DNA from: Adiantum capillus-veneris
Taxonomy: Eukaryota; Streptophyta; Polypodiopsida; Polypodiales; Pteridaceae
Direction: 5' to 3'
Assembly (NCBI GenBank): GCA_014529385.2
Contig: CM043950.1
Span: 152,634,445-152,698,444 of the forward strand
DNA: 64,000 nucleotides
Shown here: positions 21,300 to 32,455 of the stretch, one piece after another
Layout of the letters: every line of letters starts with the position of its first letter
Numbering within the stretch: the stretch's first letter is position 1
The notes under the pieces: model-generated
Seen by the model: only the letters and a program-made list of their open reading frames with translations
Told to the model about the DNA's origin: nothing
Database searches by the model: none
Program-made: the position numbers and the translations under genes

Positions 21300-24200
21300 A
21301 TACAATATTTATGGCTTTAAGAGGTCTCTCTCTCATCCTCGCAAAGCTCAGCATAACTTCCTATATCTATATAGAGCTCTCCGTTTAAACAGATGTCCTC
21401 CGTTTCATTTTGTAGATCCTCTGCATGCACCCCATAGAGAGCAGCAACTTGATGCTCGTCTGGAACCACCTCAACGGCTTTTCACTGAGCATCTTCTCTG
21501 ATCTCCTCCATTGATGCCGGTGTGATTGTCACATGGTAGACTTCATATGTCCGTGCACTACAAGGGGCTACCTCTATGGCGTATGACTAGTTTGATGCAG
21601 ACTTTGTAGGATGAAATATCACTTGCCAGCACCACATAACTGACATATGTTATATTGTATGTTAACTATTTACATACTTATTTGTTCACAATGCTTGGGT
21701 AGTATGAAAGTGTCTCTTAGGTCAGTCCATTTCTTAGTTGAATCCACCTCAAGAAAACCAGACTCTCCTCTATGCACAATAGCGTTTTGACCCTCCATGA
21801 TTATCTTGAACCATTGTACGCCAAACAAGTCGATAAAAAATCTTCTATAATTGATCCTCAAAATCTCTTGTAGCGTGCCGAAGTAAGCGAGTTCCGCCAC
21901 CACAGGATCTACATCAGAGGATCGTCGTCTACTAGACTGTTCAAATTTGCCATGATTCCACAATCTTGAGTAAAACTCTTTTTGTCGATCCGTTCCACCC
22001 TAAAATGTCGACCTTTACACCATGCTGCTGTGAATGACTTATAATACAACCAACAAAGATTATGAGTGGCCGTTCAAACATCTAGAAAGTCATTAAGCAT
22101 ACATTTCAAACTTACCTTGGTTGCGCAACCCCAAGAGTACTCCCACTCCTCCTCTGTCACTTCTTCACCGCACTGTTGTGCTCTTTTCAATTGGTTGTGC
22201 AACCATCTTAAGCTCATGAATGTTGGTAGGCTCTCCAGACCCGTTGAATAGTGTATCGGTGGTCGTCTTCCCCATCTCGATTCGATTCGTGCCCTTTGTC
22301 ACTCATGCTTTGCATCCTCATATTGTGAAATTCACTTTTGCATCACTAGATTGTGAAGCATGCAAAACCGGTTGATTTTAGCCTCTAGATCTTCCATCAT
22401 CTTCTTCTCAACACTAAGATTGCACATGAAAATCCCAGATATGCGCTCATCATCTATGGTTTGCCATAGCGTGTCCCGGGCTTTATCAAATCTGTCTAGC
22501 CACTCTCAAATGTACACTAGGGACTCTGATACCAGCCAACCTTCTGCCATGCTACCCTCCGAACGTGTCTTCTAACGCACATATCCCTTGAGCGTTTTCA
22601 TGAAACACACTAAAAAGAACATCCATTTGGAATGTACTGTGCCAGCTATTTTCCACCTCATCAACTATGTGAACAAGAAGATGCACCTGAATGGTTAGCA
22701 TGGTAGCAGGAAAGTTTTTCTCAAACATTCACACAACCTCCTCAACATTTAGTTTGGTGAATGGTATGGAGTCTACGTTGATCTCCTTTTGTGATATCCA
22801 TTGCACCAACTTCGCAAGTTTGTAGATTGTGTTACGGACGTCAAGAGACAAACATCCCTCAATGGACACCAGTAAAATAAACTGCAAAACACATGCAACA
22901 ATGATATTAAAGTCCACACACAAATTTGTCACACAATTCCCACTATGATATATTCTAGTTTGAGCATACCTAACACAGTTTATGCCAGTCGTGTGACTTC
23001 AAACCGGTAAGCTTTCCTTCTTTAGTAAAACACTTTTGGAGCGAGTGCATTACGCCAGTGGGGGTCCGCAAAGATCGAATGGTCTCTTTTACTTTGCGTT
23101 CTTGGGCTCCTGTGAAAATCCATGGCGCTTTAGGGACTTTTATCAATCCATCGGATGCTGTCTGCGACCAATATTGCTCCATACGATCCACATTTCTAAG
23201 GTCAACCCTGGCTCCCAAAGTATCTTTCTTGCCGGTCAAATGGTCCCATAGTAGATTACCCACATTCTTGAATATGTGCATTAGATCGAGCAAGTGATTG
23301 ATCATGAGTCGGGGCCAATATGGTAACTCGTACCATAGAGAGAGTCTCTTCATCCCTGGGGGCAAACCGTCATCACACATCTCCTTCTGCTCTAACCATG
23401 CTTGTGTAGACATCCTTGGTGGCTCTCTTCCCAAAAATCCGTTGCGTAACACATGAACTCTGGAAGATACGCTTGATGACCTTCATAGATTTGCTTCTTC
23501 AATGAGGGCGCCCGATGTGCATTCAGTCTAGGTCCACATGTGACACATGCTCTGTATCCGCTTGTTTGAAGCCCTGCATGTATACACATGATAATAGATA
23601 AGCTTGAGAAAAACCAAGATTTACAGTGTTTCAGTTTAAGTGTAAATCACCTGAGCATTCTGTTAGTCCAGGATAGTCATGCATGGTCCACATTAGAATG
23701 CCTCTGATCAAAGCATTCCGTCGACCTGTGTGTTGGCTCATATCCACCACTTCTATGCCAATCCAATTGTTGTAGCTCTTCCAATAGTGGACGAAGATAC
23801 ACATCCATATTATTCACTTTATACCTCCCCGGCACAATCAAGCTTATCCATAGGTGCCCCTTCTTCGTAGTCAACCACGGGGGAATGTTGTAGTTGACGA
23901 TGACAACGGGCCATACACTGTAAGATGTCGATCTTTGACCAAATGGATTTACGCTATCCATAGCCAGGCCTAGGCGCAAATTTCAAGCTTCCCTGGAAAA
24001 ATCCGACATGTTTCCAGGCTGCACAATCTGCAGGAATCTGTAGCACACCATCTGAAGATTTATTCTCCTCATGCCATGATGCTAGGGCGGCCATGGACAT
24101 ACATTTGAAGAAATGCTTGATGCGAGGAAATAGAGGAAAATGTTGCAAAACCTTTTGTGGAATTTTTGTTCCATGGAGATCTACTTGATATCTCCATGTC

Positions 24201-24322
24201 TATGTATTCCCCTCTGAAAAGAATGCAGTCTTTAGGACAAGCTTGGACCGAATTGTAATCCATCCCAAGTTTTGCAAAATCTTTCTTGCTTCCTCTCTGG
24301 AATCTCGCATCAGATTATCAAC
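21300..24322 (-). pseudogene. TNP2-type transposase of B1, main part
   Basis: This is the larger part of the B1 TNP2 gene. Its first exon lies beyond CACTA-B2 at 31145-31801. Read from the right: the Transposase_21 block at 24263-23640 (with LRLGLAMDSVNPFG displaced by frameshifts, YNIPPWLTTKKGHLW, MWTMHDYPGL); the DPMHIFKN exon at 23590-22970, here LLDLMHIFKNVGNLLWDHL, with the Pro of DPMH changed to Leu, and GLKSHDWHKLC; a DUF4218 exon at 22890-22100 with frameshifts; a DUF4216 exon at 22020-21690; and the last exon at 21610-21300. Exon boundaries follow those of B3. Many shifts and stops mean it is dead. Confidence 0.85.
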
Positions 24323-24325
24323 TGA

Positions 24326-24595
24326 CACTACAAGAGGTTGTGTGTTCTTGTGACGCTGTTAGCGACGGAAATACACTGGGTTTTTATAACCCCCGGCGTC
24401 GCTAAAAACGTCGCTAAGAGCGTCGCTATAACCGTCGCTATAATGGTCGCTATATGCGTCGCTATATAGCGACGCTCATAGAGACGCTCATAGCGACGAT
24501 TATAGCGACGTTTACACAGAAGACTATAGCGACGCTCATAGCGACACTACAGATCCATAAATAGTGACGCTTATAGCGACGCCCGAGAGGTTTTT
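24326..24595. repeat. B2 left terminus and subterminal palindrome array
   Basis: The terminal inverted repeat is followed by about a dozen GCGTCGCTATA-type units in both orientations. They include the perfect 20-bp palindrome GCGTCGCTATATAGCGACGC at 24456-24475. Such arrays are the expected binding sites of a TNPA-like protein. Confidence 0.85.
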
Positions 24596-24947
24596 TTTTT
24601 GGTGGCAGGGCATTGAATGCCCTGCCACCCATCAACCATATTGTACTTGATTCACTTTTTAAAAAAAGTGCAAAGGTAGATAATAGACCCAAAATAGTCA
24701 CCCACAAGACGCATTGTTTGCAAAATTGACAATTGTACACATCATAGGCAAAATGAATTGATTGGCAAATGTAATAATGACAATTGTACAACATCATAGG
24801 CATAAAGAATTGATTGGCAAAAGGAACTGCGGTGACAAATGTAATAATATACATGGTTCAAAAAGACGTATAAAATCCGTCTCATGATACATAAGCTATG
24901 AGAAACCCTAAACTAATGCTATCTAGCTACGGCTAAACTGACGTCGT

Positions 24948-26257
24948 CTAGTCAGACGTCTCATCGCGTCCAAGTGGCGTATCTGTCGGATTCTGCAAAA
25001 AAAGACAATAAGACAGCTTTCAGTAAGTATAAACATATAACGACATTTATAAAACAATACAAAAAATAAAAAAGAGTAAACCCTAATACTAACCATGCCG
25101 CCGCGAGAACTGAGAATGTCCATCAGGGCGTTTAAGCCCTTCCTGCCTGCGTACTCGCACTCGTACGGTGTGGGATCACGTCCTGTCATCGACCACTGTC
25201 AAAACATACAAAGATTTCATTATGTTAGAATTAAAAAACTCATAAACCCTAAACTATCGAACATAAAGAGCAATGTGAAAACACTTACAAAATTGGCCTC
25301 AAATGATGCCCATCCACCGCTCCCCAAGTGGTGCGAGCTCCCTGCCTCTACTCGCGCTCTGGCTGCATCCTTTTGTTGCTTCCACTTGTCGGGATTCTCG
25401 TGCGCTGCTTTCTTTGCATTCTTCCAATCTTCTTTGGCCAGCCAATCTGGCCTGTTCCACTCATTCTTGATTGCTTTTTGCACTTCGGAACGCTTGTGTT
25501 TGCAGTATTCGCGCATTCGAATCTTCATCAGGTCTTCATTGAAGCGCTGATCCCGTGTTGGAACGGGAAACTCATCATGAAGTATGCTGATGACTCTGTT
25601 TTTTAAATCACTTGGTACTTCACTCCATTTGTTTAGTATGTAGTGTCTAAACAGCTGAGAGCAAAGACCACGCATGTGCGAGATCACCTTCTTGCCGTCA
25701 TCATCCATGATGATGCCGCCGCTGATGTCGACGGAGTAAGGCAAGCCCTCTGGCCGGTGACGCATGAACCTGGGTGTCCCGGCAGGGGTCTCTAGCGGCG
25801 TGTCGATGGGGGTACGGACGTCAGGTGTCTCCACCGGCGTCTGGGCCCCGAAGCGAGGAGTGTCGAGTGGGGTGGCTCTTGGCGGAGTAGGTAGAGGTGT
25901 GTAGCTTCTAGGAACAGTCAGCCGTGCAAAACCTGGCGTAGATGGCGATGCTGTGGCTGGTGTGGGTGCGGGCAGAAAAGGGGAGGGTAAAGAGCCTCGT
26001 CGAACACGAGGCGGTGTGGAGGCATCGGTGGCGGAATCCCCACAACAACCTCCACCGCCACCACTAGAGCGCTGGTGTCTAGACGAGTGTGAAGCTCGTC
26101 TCGTCGACGCCGAAGCTTCGGAGCGCGCCGAATGCTCCGAAAGAGAGGGAGATGTGGATGGAGTAGGAACGCGCGATGATGCGCCAGAGCGATGACGCTC
26201 CACGTACCACTGTCTCTGCTGCGGTGACAAAGAAGAAAGAAACTCCTCATCATCCAT
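24948..26257 (-). CDS. TNPA-like transposase accessory protein (Transposase_24 family), open copy
   Basis: The predicted gene has three exons: 26257-25289, 25195-25094 and 24992-24948. All introns are phase 0 with GT-AG ends, giving 371 codons. It starts MDDEEFLSSLSPQQRQWYVE. Residues about 25-170 are Ser/Pro/Thr-rich and probably disordered, with repeats such as TPRFGAQTPVETPDVRTP. The conserved half follows: GIIMDDDGKKVISHMRGL, HYILNKWSEVPSDLKNRV, EFPVPTRDQRFNEDLMKIRM and WNRPDWLAKEDWKN. Exon 2 holds the family signature MTGRDPTPYECEYAGRKG, and exon 3 ends GRDETSD. Transposase_24 proteins accompany plant En/Spm transposases; binding to the terminal arrays is inferred. It is the only copy of this gene in the window without a frame break. 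The matching B1 and B3 copies are disrupted. Confidence 0.85.
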
Positions 26258-26529
26258 AACTGCATTAAACACACGAATATTTAAACTTAATATTGAATGA
26301 ATAGAGTAGACAATGACGCAAAGACCATTAAATACAATGACGTAATGACGCATATAAATACAATGACGCAATGAATTGAGTGATAGAAGAGGCAAGTCGA
26401 AAACTCAGAATTTTCAATCAAAAGATGTGAGCGCGAGTAGAAAAGAGCGTTATACACCATGGAAGGTACTTAGAGAGCCAGAGCTTTTACAACACGGAGC
26501 AAAATTGTTCAAATACAATATTTGTGGCT

Positions 26530-28937
26530 TTAAGAGATCTCTCTCTCATCCTCGCATAACTCAGCATAACTTCCTATATCTATATAGAGCTCTCCGTTTA
26601 AACACATATCCTCTGTTTCATTTTGTAGCTCCTCTGCATGCACCCCATATAGAGTAGTAGCATCTTGATGCTCGTCTGGCACCACCGCAACGGCTTCTGA
26701 TTGAGCATCTTCTCTGATCTCCTCCATTGACGTCGTTGTGATTGGCACATGGTAGCCTTCATACGTCCTTGCACTACGAGGGGCTACCTCTATGACGTAC
26801 CACCAGTTTGATGTAGACTTTGTAGGATGAAATATTACCTGCCAGAGCCACATAACTTACATGAGAGCTTTCAAGCACATAACTTGTAAAAGGGGGATGT
26901 TAACTATTTACATACTTACTTGTTCACAATGCTCGGGTAGTACAAAAGTGTCTCTTAGGTCAGTCCATTTCTTAGTAGAATCCACCTCAAGAAAACCAGA
27001 CTCTCCTCTACGCACAGTAGCGTTGCGACCCTCCATGATTATCTTGAACCATTGCACGTCGAACAAGTCGACAAAAAATCCTCTGTAATCGATCCTCAAA
27101 ATCTCTTGCAGCGTGCGGAAGTAAGTGAGTTCCGCCACCACAGGATCTGCATCAGAGGAACGTTGTCGACTAGTATGGAGTCTACGTTGATCTCCTTTTG
27201 TGAGATCCATTGCACCAGCTTTGCAAGTTTGTAGATTGTGTTACGGATGTCGAGAGACAAACATCCCTCAATGGCAACCGGTAAAATAAGCTGTAAAGTA
27301 TGTGCAACAATGATATTAAAGTCCACATTTTATGCAATGATATTAAAGTCCACTATGAACGTACCTGACACATTTTATGCCAATCGTGTGACTTCAAACC
27401 GGTAAGCTTTCCTTCTTTAGTAAAACACGTTCGGAGCGAGTGCATTATGCCAATGGGGGTCCGCAAAGATCGAATGGTCTCTTTTACTTTGCGTTCTTGG
27501 GCTCCTGTGAAAATCCATGGTGCTTTAGGGAGTTTTATCGATCCATCAGACGCTGTTTGCGGCCAATATTGCTCCATACGATCCACATTTCTAAGGTCAA
27601 CTCTGGCTCCCAAAGTATCTTTCTTGCCGGTCAGATGGTCCCATAGTAGATTACCCACATTCTTGAATATGTGCATTGGATCGAGCAAGTGATTGATCAT
27701 GAGTCGGGGCCAGTATGGTAACTCGTACCATAGAGATAGTCTCTTCATCCCTGGAGGCAATCCGTCATCGCACATCTCCTTCTGCTCTAACTATGCTTGT
27801 GCAGACATCCTTGGTGGCTCTCTTCCCAAACAGCCGTCGCGCAACACATGATTCTCTGGAAGATACGCTTGATGACCTTCGTAGATTTGCTTCTTCAGTG
27901 AGGGTGCCCTACGTGCATTCAGTGTAGGTCCACATGTGACACATGCTCTGTATCCGCTTGTTTGAAGCCCTGCATGTATACACATGATAATAGATCAACT
28001 ATGGGGAAAAACAAGATTTACAGTGTCTGAGTGAGTGAGTGAAGAAATGCTTGATGCGAGGAAGCAGAGGGAAATGTCGCAAAACCTTTTGTGGAATTTT
28101 TGTCCCGTGGAGATCTACTCGATATCTTTCAGAATCACATTTCGGACACTTCTCCATGTCTATGTATTCCCCTCTGAAAAGAATGCATTCATTAGAACAA
28201 GCATGGATAGAATTGTAACCCATCCCCAAGTTTCGCAAAATCTTTCTTGCTTCATCTCAGGAATCTGGCATCACATTGTCAGCTGGTAGTATGTGCTCTT
28301 TCAGCAATCTACACAACATAAAAATATGATACAGTCGTGTAAAAATCTATCAGATCATTATACATTTAGAGTTTTATTAAAGTAAACTAATTGTAATAGA
28401 TCACCTGAAAAGCGCTGTGACACTAGTGTCACTCCATCCAAACTTTGCCTGCATGTTGAGAAGAACCAGGAGTGCTTTCAATCTAGACATACGTGCTGCA
28501 TTATACAATGGCGTATCGGCTTCACTTTTCATATCATCATAGATAAGCCTTTCTGAATCCATGATCGTCTCGATCATTTCATCAATCTCGGGCTCAAACA
28601 TTGCCTCGTTGGGAATGTGCTCTGCATGATCATCCCCCGAGCTGTCAGAGGCTACATCTTATGGCCTCACATATGCTGCTTGACCAAAGCGCCTGCGAAC
28701 ACGTCTATTGGGTTGCAAGATTGCTGCTTGTTGGCCAGCATCAGAGTCCGACGAGTTATAATTGGCAACAACTCGATCTATAATAGATGGATCGAACTCG
28801 CCAAATTCACGAACGTGCTGCAAAGAAACACGTCTTGTCCGCCGCACAGCATGCTTGCATTGATTACAAGGACATAAGACCCTCGTTGAGAGATAGGTGT
28901 TTCGGTTGGACGGTCCCACATCCTCGTCGCTACTCAT
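26530..28937 (-). pseudogene. TNP2-type transposase of B2, two internal deletions
   Basis: Exon 1 starts at 28937 (MSSDEDVGPSNRNTYLSTRV, CPCNQCKHAVRRTRR) but has a TAA in place of a Gln codon near 28662. About 490 bp of the second exon, including the RLGLAMDGVNPFG motif, is missing at about 28040. The third exon (27975-27368) keeps LLDPMHIFKNVGNLLWDHL and GLKSHDWHKMCQ but has TAG in place of a Trp codon near 27793. A second deletion, 837 bp compared with B3, joins 27173 to 27174 and removes most of DUF4218. DUF4216 remnants lie at 27172-26930, and the last exon, 26838-26530, is open (NWWYVIEVAPRSARTYEGY). With these losses the gene cannot make an active transposase. Confidence 0.88.
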
Positions 28938-28999
28938 AATGAGGATAAAAAACTTATAACCTGGAAAACAAATTTAATATTCTATTGGAATTCTTCGTC

Positions 29000-29051
<52 letters not shown>

Positions 29052-29484
29052 ACCTCACATTCTCTAGTCATGTCCAATCCCCGCACACCTCGGTCTAGAG
29101 GTGCACGGAGATCAGAACCACCGGGTTATAATCTCGTCTTTATTGGTCAATACCTATATTTGTGGGTACAAGAAATCTACACACCCACGTGTACATGATA
29201 CTGCATGTAGTGGACAAAACCCCTTTGCCTCTTCTCTAGCTGTAGCACTTCACAGCATCTTAACATCTTTTCACAGTAGATCTTTTCACTGTTTGTCTAA
29301 CTCTAAACCCTAAACCGTAAGTAATTCTTGTGTGGACTCGATCTAACGTAAATAAGCGTAAATCTAAATAAACGTAAATCTAACTAAAAATAAACCTAAA
29401 TCTAATTTAACATAAGTCTACATCTAATCTAATCTTTAACGTCTTTTGGGATAGTTTCCTACGATGTTAAAACTCTCTTCTTCT

Positions 29485-29516
<32 letters not shown>

Positions 29517-29690
29517 CCTAAATAAACCTAAGTCTAATCTAATATAACATAAATCTAAATCTAACGTAAATTATGTTATATTAAAAAAAAAGAACTAAAC
29601 TAACAGGGATTATAAGAACCTTAAAACTGATTTAACACATAATTTTTCACATAACTCGGCAAGAGTTGGCATTCTCATCACTAAAGATGT
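28938..29690. other. B2 leader: microsatellites and CTAAATCTAA-type repeats
   Basis: This is non-coding on the minus strand. It contains (TC)n at about 28999-29049, (GT)n at about 29487-29512, and degenerate short repeats of the type TAAATCTAATCTAACGTAAA at 29338-29430 and 29515-29600, which recur at 30010-30120 and in B1 and B3. A 43-codon plus-strand frame lies at 29070-29198. Confidence 0.7.
29070..29198 (+). other. 43-codon plus-strand ORF conserved in B1, B2 and B3
   Basis: The frame starts MSNPRTPRSRGARRSEPPGY and ends at TGA after 43 codons. Frames of the same length occur in B3 (55075-55203) and in the diverged B1 (31942-32070, where it reads RRSKPLGY). It runs opposite to the transposase genes. 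No function is known and it may be open by chance. Confidence 0.3.
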
Positions 29691-30009
29691 GAGAGTTAAC
29701 TTCCGGCGGTGACGCTGCCTCATCTCCATCCACATCTGACGACAGCAATTGGCCCTTTAGACCAATCTTGCTCTTGTTACTAACTTTGAAGTTGCTGTTG
29801 AATGACTAGAGGTTGTCTAGATGGTCATTGTGTCGGGGATGTAGTGACTCTTGCCGCCCTGAAGATCCACCTTCTTCCCTATCTTCTGAAGACATTTCAC
29901 CAGTACTTTTGGATCGACGGAGCCCACCATGAGTGAAGGCAGCAATACCCTATATTCCATTGAGGGCTTTCTTCACCCGCTTCATGCAGGCATCGCAGTC
30001 TATGGAGAC
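29690..30009 (-). pseudogene. Captured host gene fragment: heavy-metal-associated (HMA/HIPP-type) protein
   Basis: On the minus strand from 30009 the frame reads VSIDCDACMKRVKKALNGI, a heavy-metal-associated domain start with the metal-binding CxxC (CDAC). It stops at a TAG, and a second frame from 29930 reads MVGSVDPKVLVKCLQKIGKK and VDLQGGK to a stop at 29817. This second piece matches the end of the HMA fold in plant isoprenylated metal-binding proteins. A third frame (FNSNFKVSNKSKIGLKGQLL, SSDVDGDEAASPPEV) continues to about 29690. The fragment lies in the leader of B2 in the same orientation as its TNP2 gene, and a shorter version is in B3. It is broken and has no start codon or lipid-attachment C-terminus. 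This is transduplication of a host exon, by inference. Confidence 0.72.
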
Positions 30010-30593
30010 CTAAATCTAATCTAATATAATGTAAATATAAATCTAGCGTAAATAAACGTAAATCTAGTTAAAAATAAACCTAAATCTAATTTAATGTAAG
30101 TCTACATATAACCTAATCTTTAAGGTCTTTTAAGATAGTTTCCTACGACGTTATAACTCTCTTCTTCTTGTGTGTGTGCGCGTGTGTGGATGTGTGTGCC
30201 AATAAAAAGAGATAAATGGTATAACCTTTCTATCACCCATGCCAAGTATGATAGATTGATTATGCCATTTCCCTCTTGAATAATAGGTCTTGAGTTCAAC
30301 TCCTCATCGGCTAGATCTTTAGTTCTTTTAATTTTAATTAGTTTCCTATGACGTCAAATTAGTTTCTCTCTCTTTCTCTCTCAATGTGTGTGCGTTTTTT
30401 TGGATCGTATGCATGTTTTCTCTCTCTTTTCCTCTCTCAATGTGTGCGTTTTTTGTTTATGCATGTTCTCTCTCTCTTTTCCTCTTTCAATGCGTGCGTT
30501 CTTTGTTTATGCATGCTCTCTCTCTCTTTTTCTCTCTCAATGTGTGTGTGCATTCTTTGTTTATGTATGTGTGTGTGCGTTTTTGTTTTTGTT

Positions 30594-30647
<54 letters not shown>

Positions 30648-31141
30648 AAGACTATGTGTGTGTGTGTATGTGTGTGTGAGAGAGAGAGAGAGAGGGAGAG
30701 AGAAAGAGGGGAAGGGAACATGAGAATGAGGAGAGGGAAGGAGCATATCTGGCTCTCCTTCCTCTCCTCGTGTGTGTGTGTGTGTGTGGAGAAGAAAAAG
30801 AGAGAGAGGGAGAGAGAAAGAGGGGAAGGGAACATGAGAATGAGGAGAGGGAAGGAGCATACCTGGCTCTCCTTCCTCTCCTCGTGTGTGTGTGTGTGTG
30901 TGTGGAGAAGAAAAAGAGAGAGAGAGAGAGAGAGAGTGAGGGAGAGCATTACCTGCTCCTTGCTTGAGGGCGCCGAAAAACTCAGATCTGAGATCTGAGT
31001 TTTTGGGCACGCTCGGTTATTTTTTTAGCCCAATCGGCGTCGCTATGAGCGTCGCAAATGTCTTTGTAAATTTGCGACGCTCATAGCGACGCCGGGAATT
31101 TTTTTTTTGAGCGTCGCTAATATGAATAGCCTATTGTAGTG
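30010..31141. repeat. B2 right leader, microsatellites, 114-bp duplication and terminal array
   Basis: Contents in order: CTAAATCTAA-type repeats to about 30120; a tRNA-like A-box/B-box unit at about 30220-30310; CT/GT-rich sequence with (CT)n at about 30598-30643; a tandem duplication of about 114 bp (30690-30920) that is single in B3; a palindrome around CTCAGATCTGAGATCTGAG at 30976-31004; and inverted GCGTCGC units at 31036-31120 before the TTGTAGTG end. Long reading frames across this stretch are only Cys/Val or Leu/Ser repeats from the dinucleotide tracts. Confidence 0.8.
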
Positions 31142-31144
31142 TGA

Positions 31145-31801
31145 GCAGTATGTGCTCTTTGAGCAATCTACATAACGAAAAAAATACGGTACAATTGTGT
31201 AAAAATCTATCAGATCATTATACATCTAGAGTTTTTTATTAAAGTAAACACATTGTTGTAGATCACGTGAAAAGCTTGTGACGCTAGTGTCACTCCATCC
31301 AAAATTTGTTTGCATGTTGAGAAGAACCAAGAGCGCCTTCAATCTAGACACACGTGCTCCATCATACAATGGCGTATAGGCTTCACTTTTCATATCATCA
31401 TAGATAAGCCTTTCTGAATCCATGATTGTCTCGATCATTTCATCCATCTCAGGCTCAAACATTGTCTCGTTGGGAATGTAGTCTGCATGATCATCCCCCG
31501 AGCTGTTAGAGGCTACATCTTGTGGCCTCACACATGCTGATTGACCAAAGCGCCTGCAAACACGTCTATTGGGTTGCAAGATTGCTGCCTATTGGCCAAC
31601 GCCAGAGTCTGAGGAGTTATAATTGGCAACAACTCAATCTATAATAGATGGATCAAACTCGCTAAATTCGCGAACATACTAAAAAGAAATGCGTCTTGTC
31701 CGTTGCACATCATGCTTGCATTGATTACAAGGACATAAGATCCTCGTTGAGAGATAGGTGTTTTGGTTGGACGGCCCCACATCCTCGTCATCAGTACTCA
31801 T
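31145..31801 (-). pseudogene. TNP2-type transposase of B1, first exon
   Basis: This matches exon 1 of B3 TNP2. It starts at an ATG at 31801, keeps the Cys-rich block (CPCNQCKHDVQRTRRI, displaced by stops), an open stretch at 31579-31226 (NETMFEPEMDEMIETIMDSE, KFGWSDTSVTSF), and ends at the TGA duplication of CACTA-B2. Stop codons are present between 31580 and 31690. The rest of the gene is at 24322-21300. Confidence 0.8.
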
Positions 31802-32455
31802 AATGAGGGTAAAAACCTTATAACATGGACAAAAAATTTAATCTTCTATTGGAATTATTTGTCTTTTCTCTCTCTCTCTCTCTCTCTCTCTCGCTCTCTC
31901 TCTCTTTGTTCACACTGTAAACTACCTCACATTTTCTAGTCATGTCCAATCCCCGCACACCTCGGTCTAGAGGTGCACGGAGATCAAAACCACTGGGTTA
32001 TAATCTTGTCTTTATTGTTCAATGCATATATTTGTGGATACAAGAAATCTACACACCCACGTCTACATGATAGTGCATGTAGTGGAGAAAACCCCTTTGC
32101 CTCTTCTCTAGCTGTAGCATTTCACAGCATCTTAACATCTTTTCATAGTAGATCTTTGTTCGAGGGATTACTTAACATTTTACATGTTGGCCTCCAATCT
32201 GAGTATCATGCCGTTGAAAGCTTTCCAGCTTAAGGTCGCATCCGCAGAGAGGAAGAGATGGATCACCGTTTGTCTAACTCTAATTTTTATACCGTAATCT
32301 CGAAGGTAGACTCTAATATAAAAACTCAGTCCAAAATCTAATCTTAAATCTAACTTAATTGAACACGTGGTGATTCGCTCCATTGAAGGGTAAAAGACAT
32401 ACCAATGGGGCTACTAGCTGCGTTGGTGTGAATGGGCCTCACATATACAAATACT
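31802..32455. other. B1 leader, non-coding
   Basis: It corresponds to the B2/B3 leader as far as about 32160 ((CT)n at about 31868-31904, plus-strand 43-codon frame at 31942-32070) and then differs from them. No gene is recognised between 32160 and 32455. Confidence 0.6.

Larger units (their letters stand above)
24326..31141 (-). mobile_element. CACTA transposon B2, complete, inside B1
   Basis: The left end is CACTACAAGAGGTTGTGTGT at 24326 and the right end is GCCTATTGTAGTG, ending at 31141. The target duplication TGA is at 24323-24325 and 31142-31144. Length is 6816 bp. It sits at the start of the second exon of the B1 TNP2 gene, and the B1 sequence resumes in register after it. Its own genes read on the minus strand: an open TNPA-like gene, a TNP2 gene with two deletions, and a captured HMA gene fragment in the leader. 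Confidence 0.95.

Noticed and set aside
22970-23452. Plus-strand frames opposite the TNP2 exons (for example 23036-23297, 27440-27692, 52953-53205)
   Set aside because: They are mirror frames of the conserved minus-strand transposase exons and are repeated only because the exons are.
25095-25606. Plus-strand frames of 92-151 codons over the TNPA-like gene
   Set aside because: They lie opposite the spliced minus-strand gene and cross its introns. The minus-strand model has domain motifs and correct splice signals.
30384-30998. Long overlapping frames on both strands (up to 204 codons)
   Set aside because: They are translations of (CT)n, (GT)n and (GA)n tracts, giving Leu/Ser, Cys/Val and Arg/Glu repeats. 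No domain is present. The same holds for frames at 56008-56453, 58168-58603 and 54979-55060.
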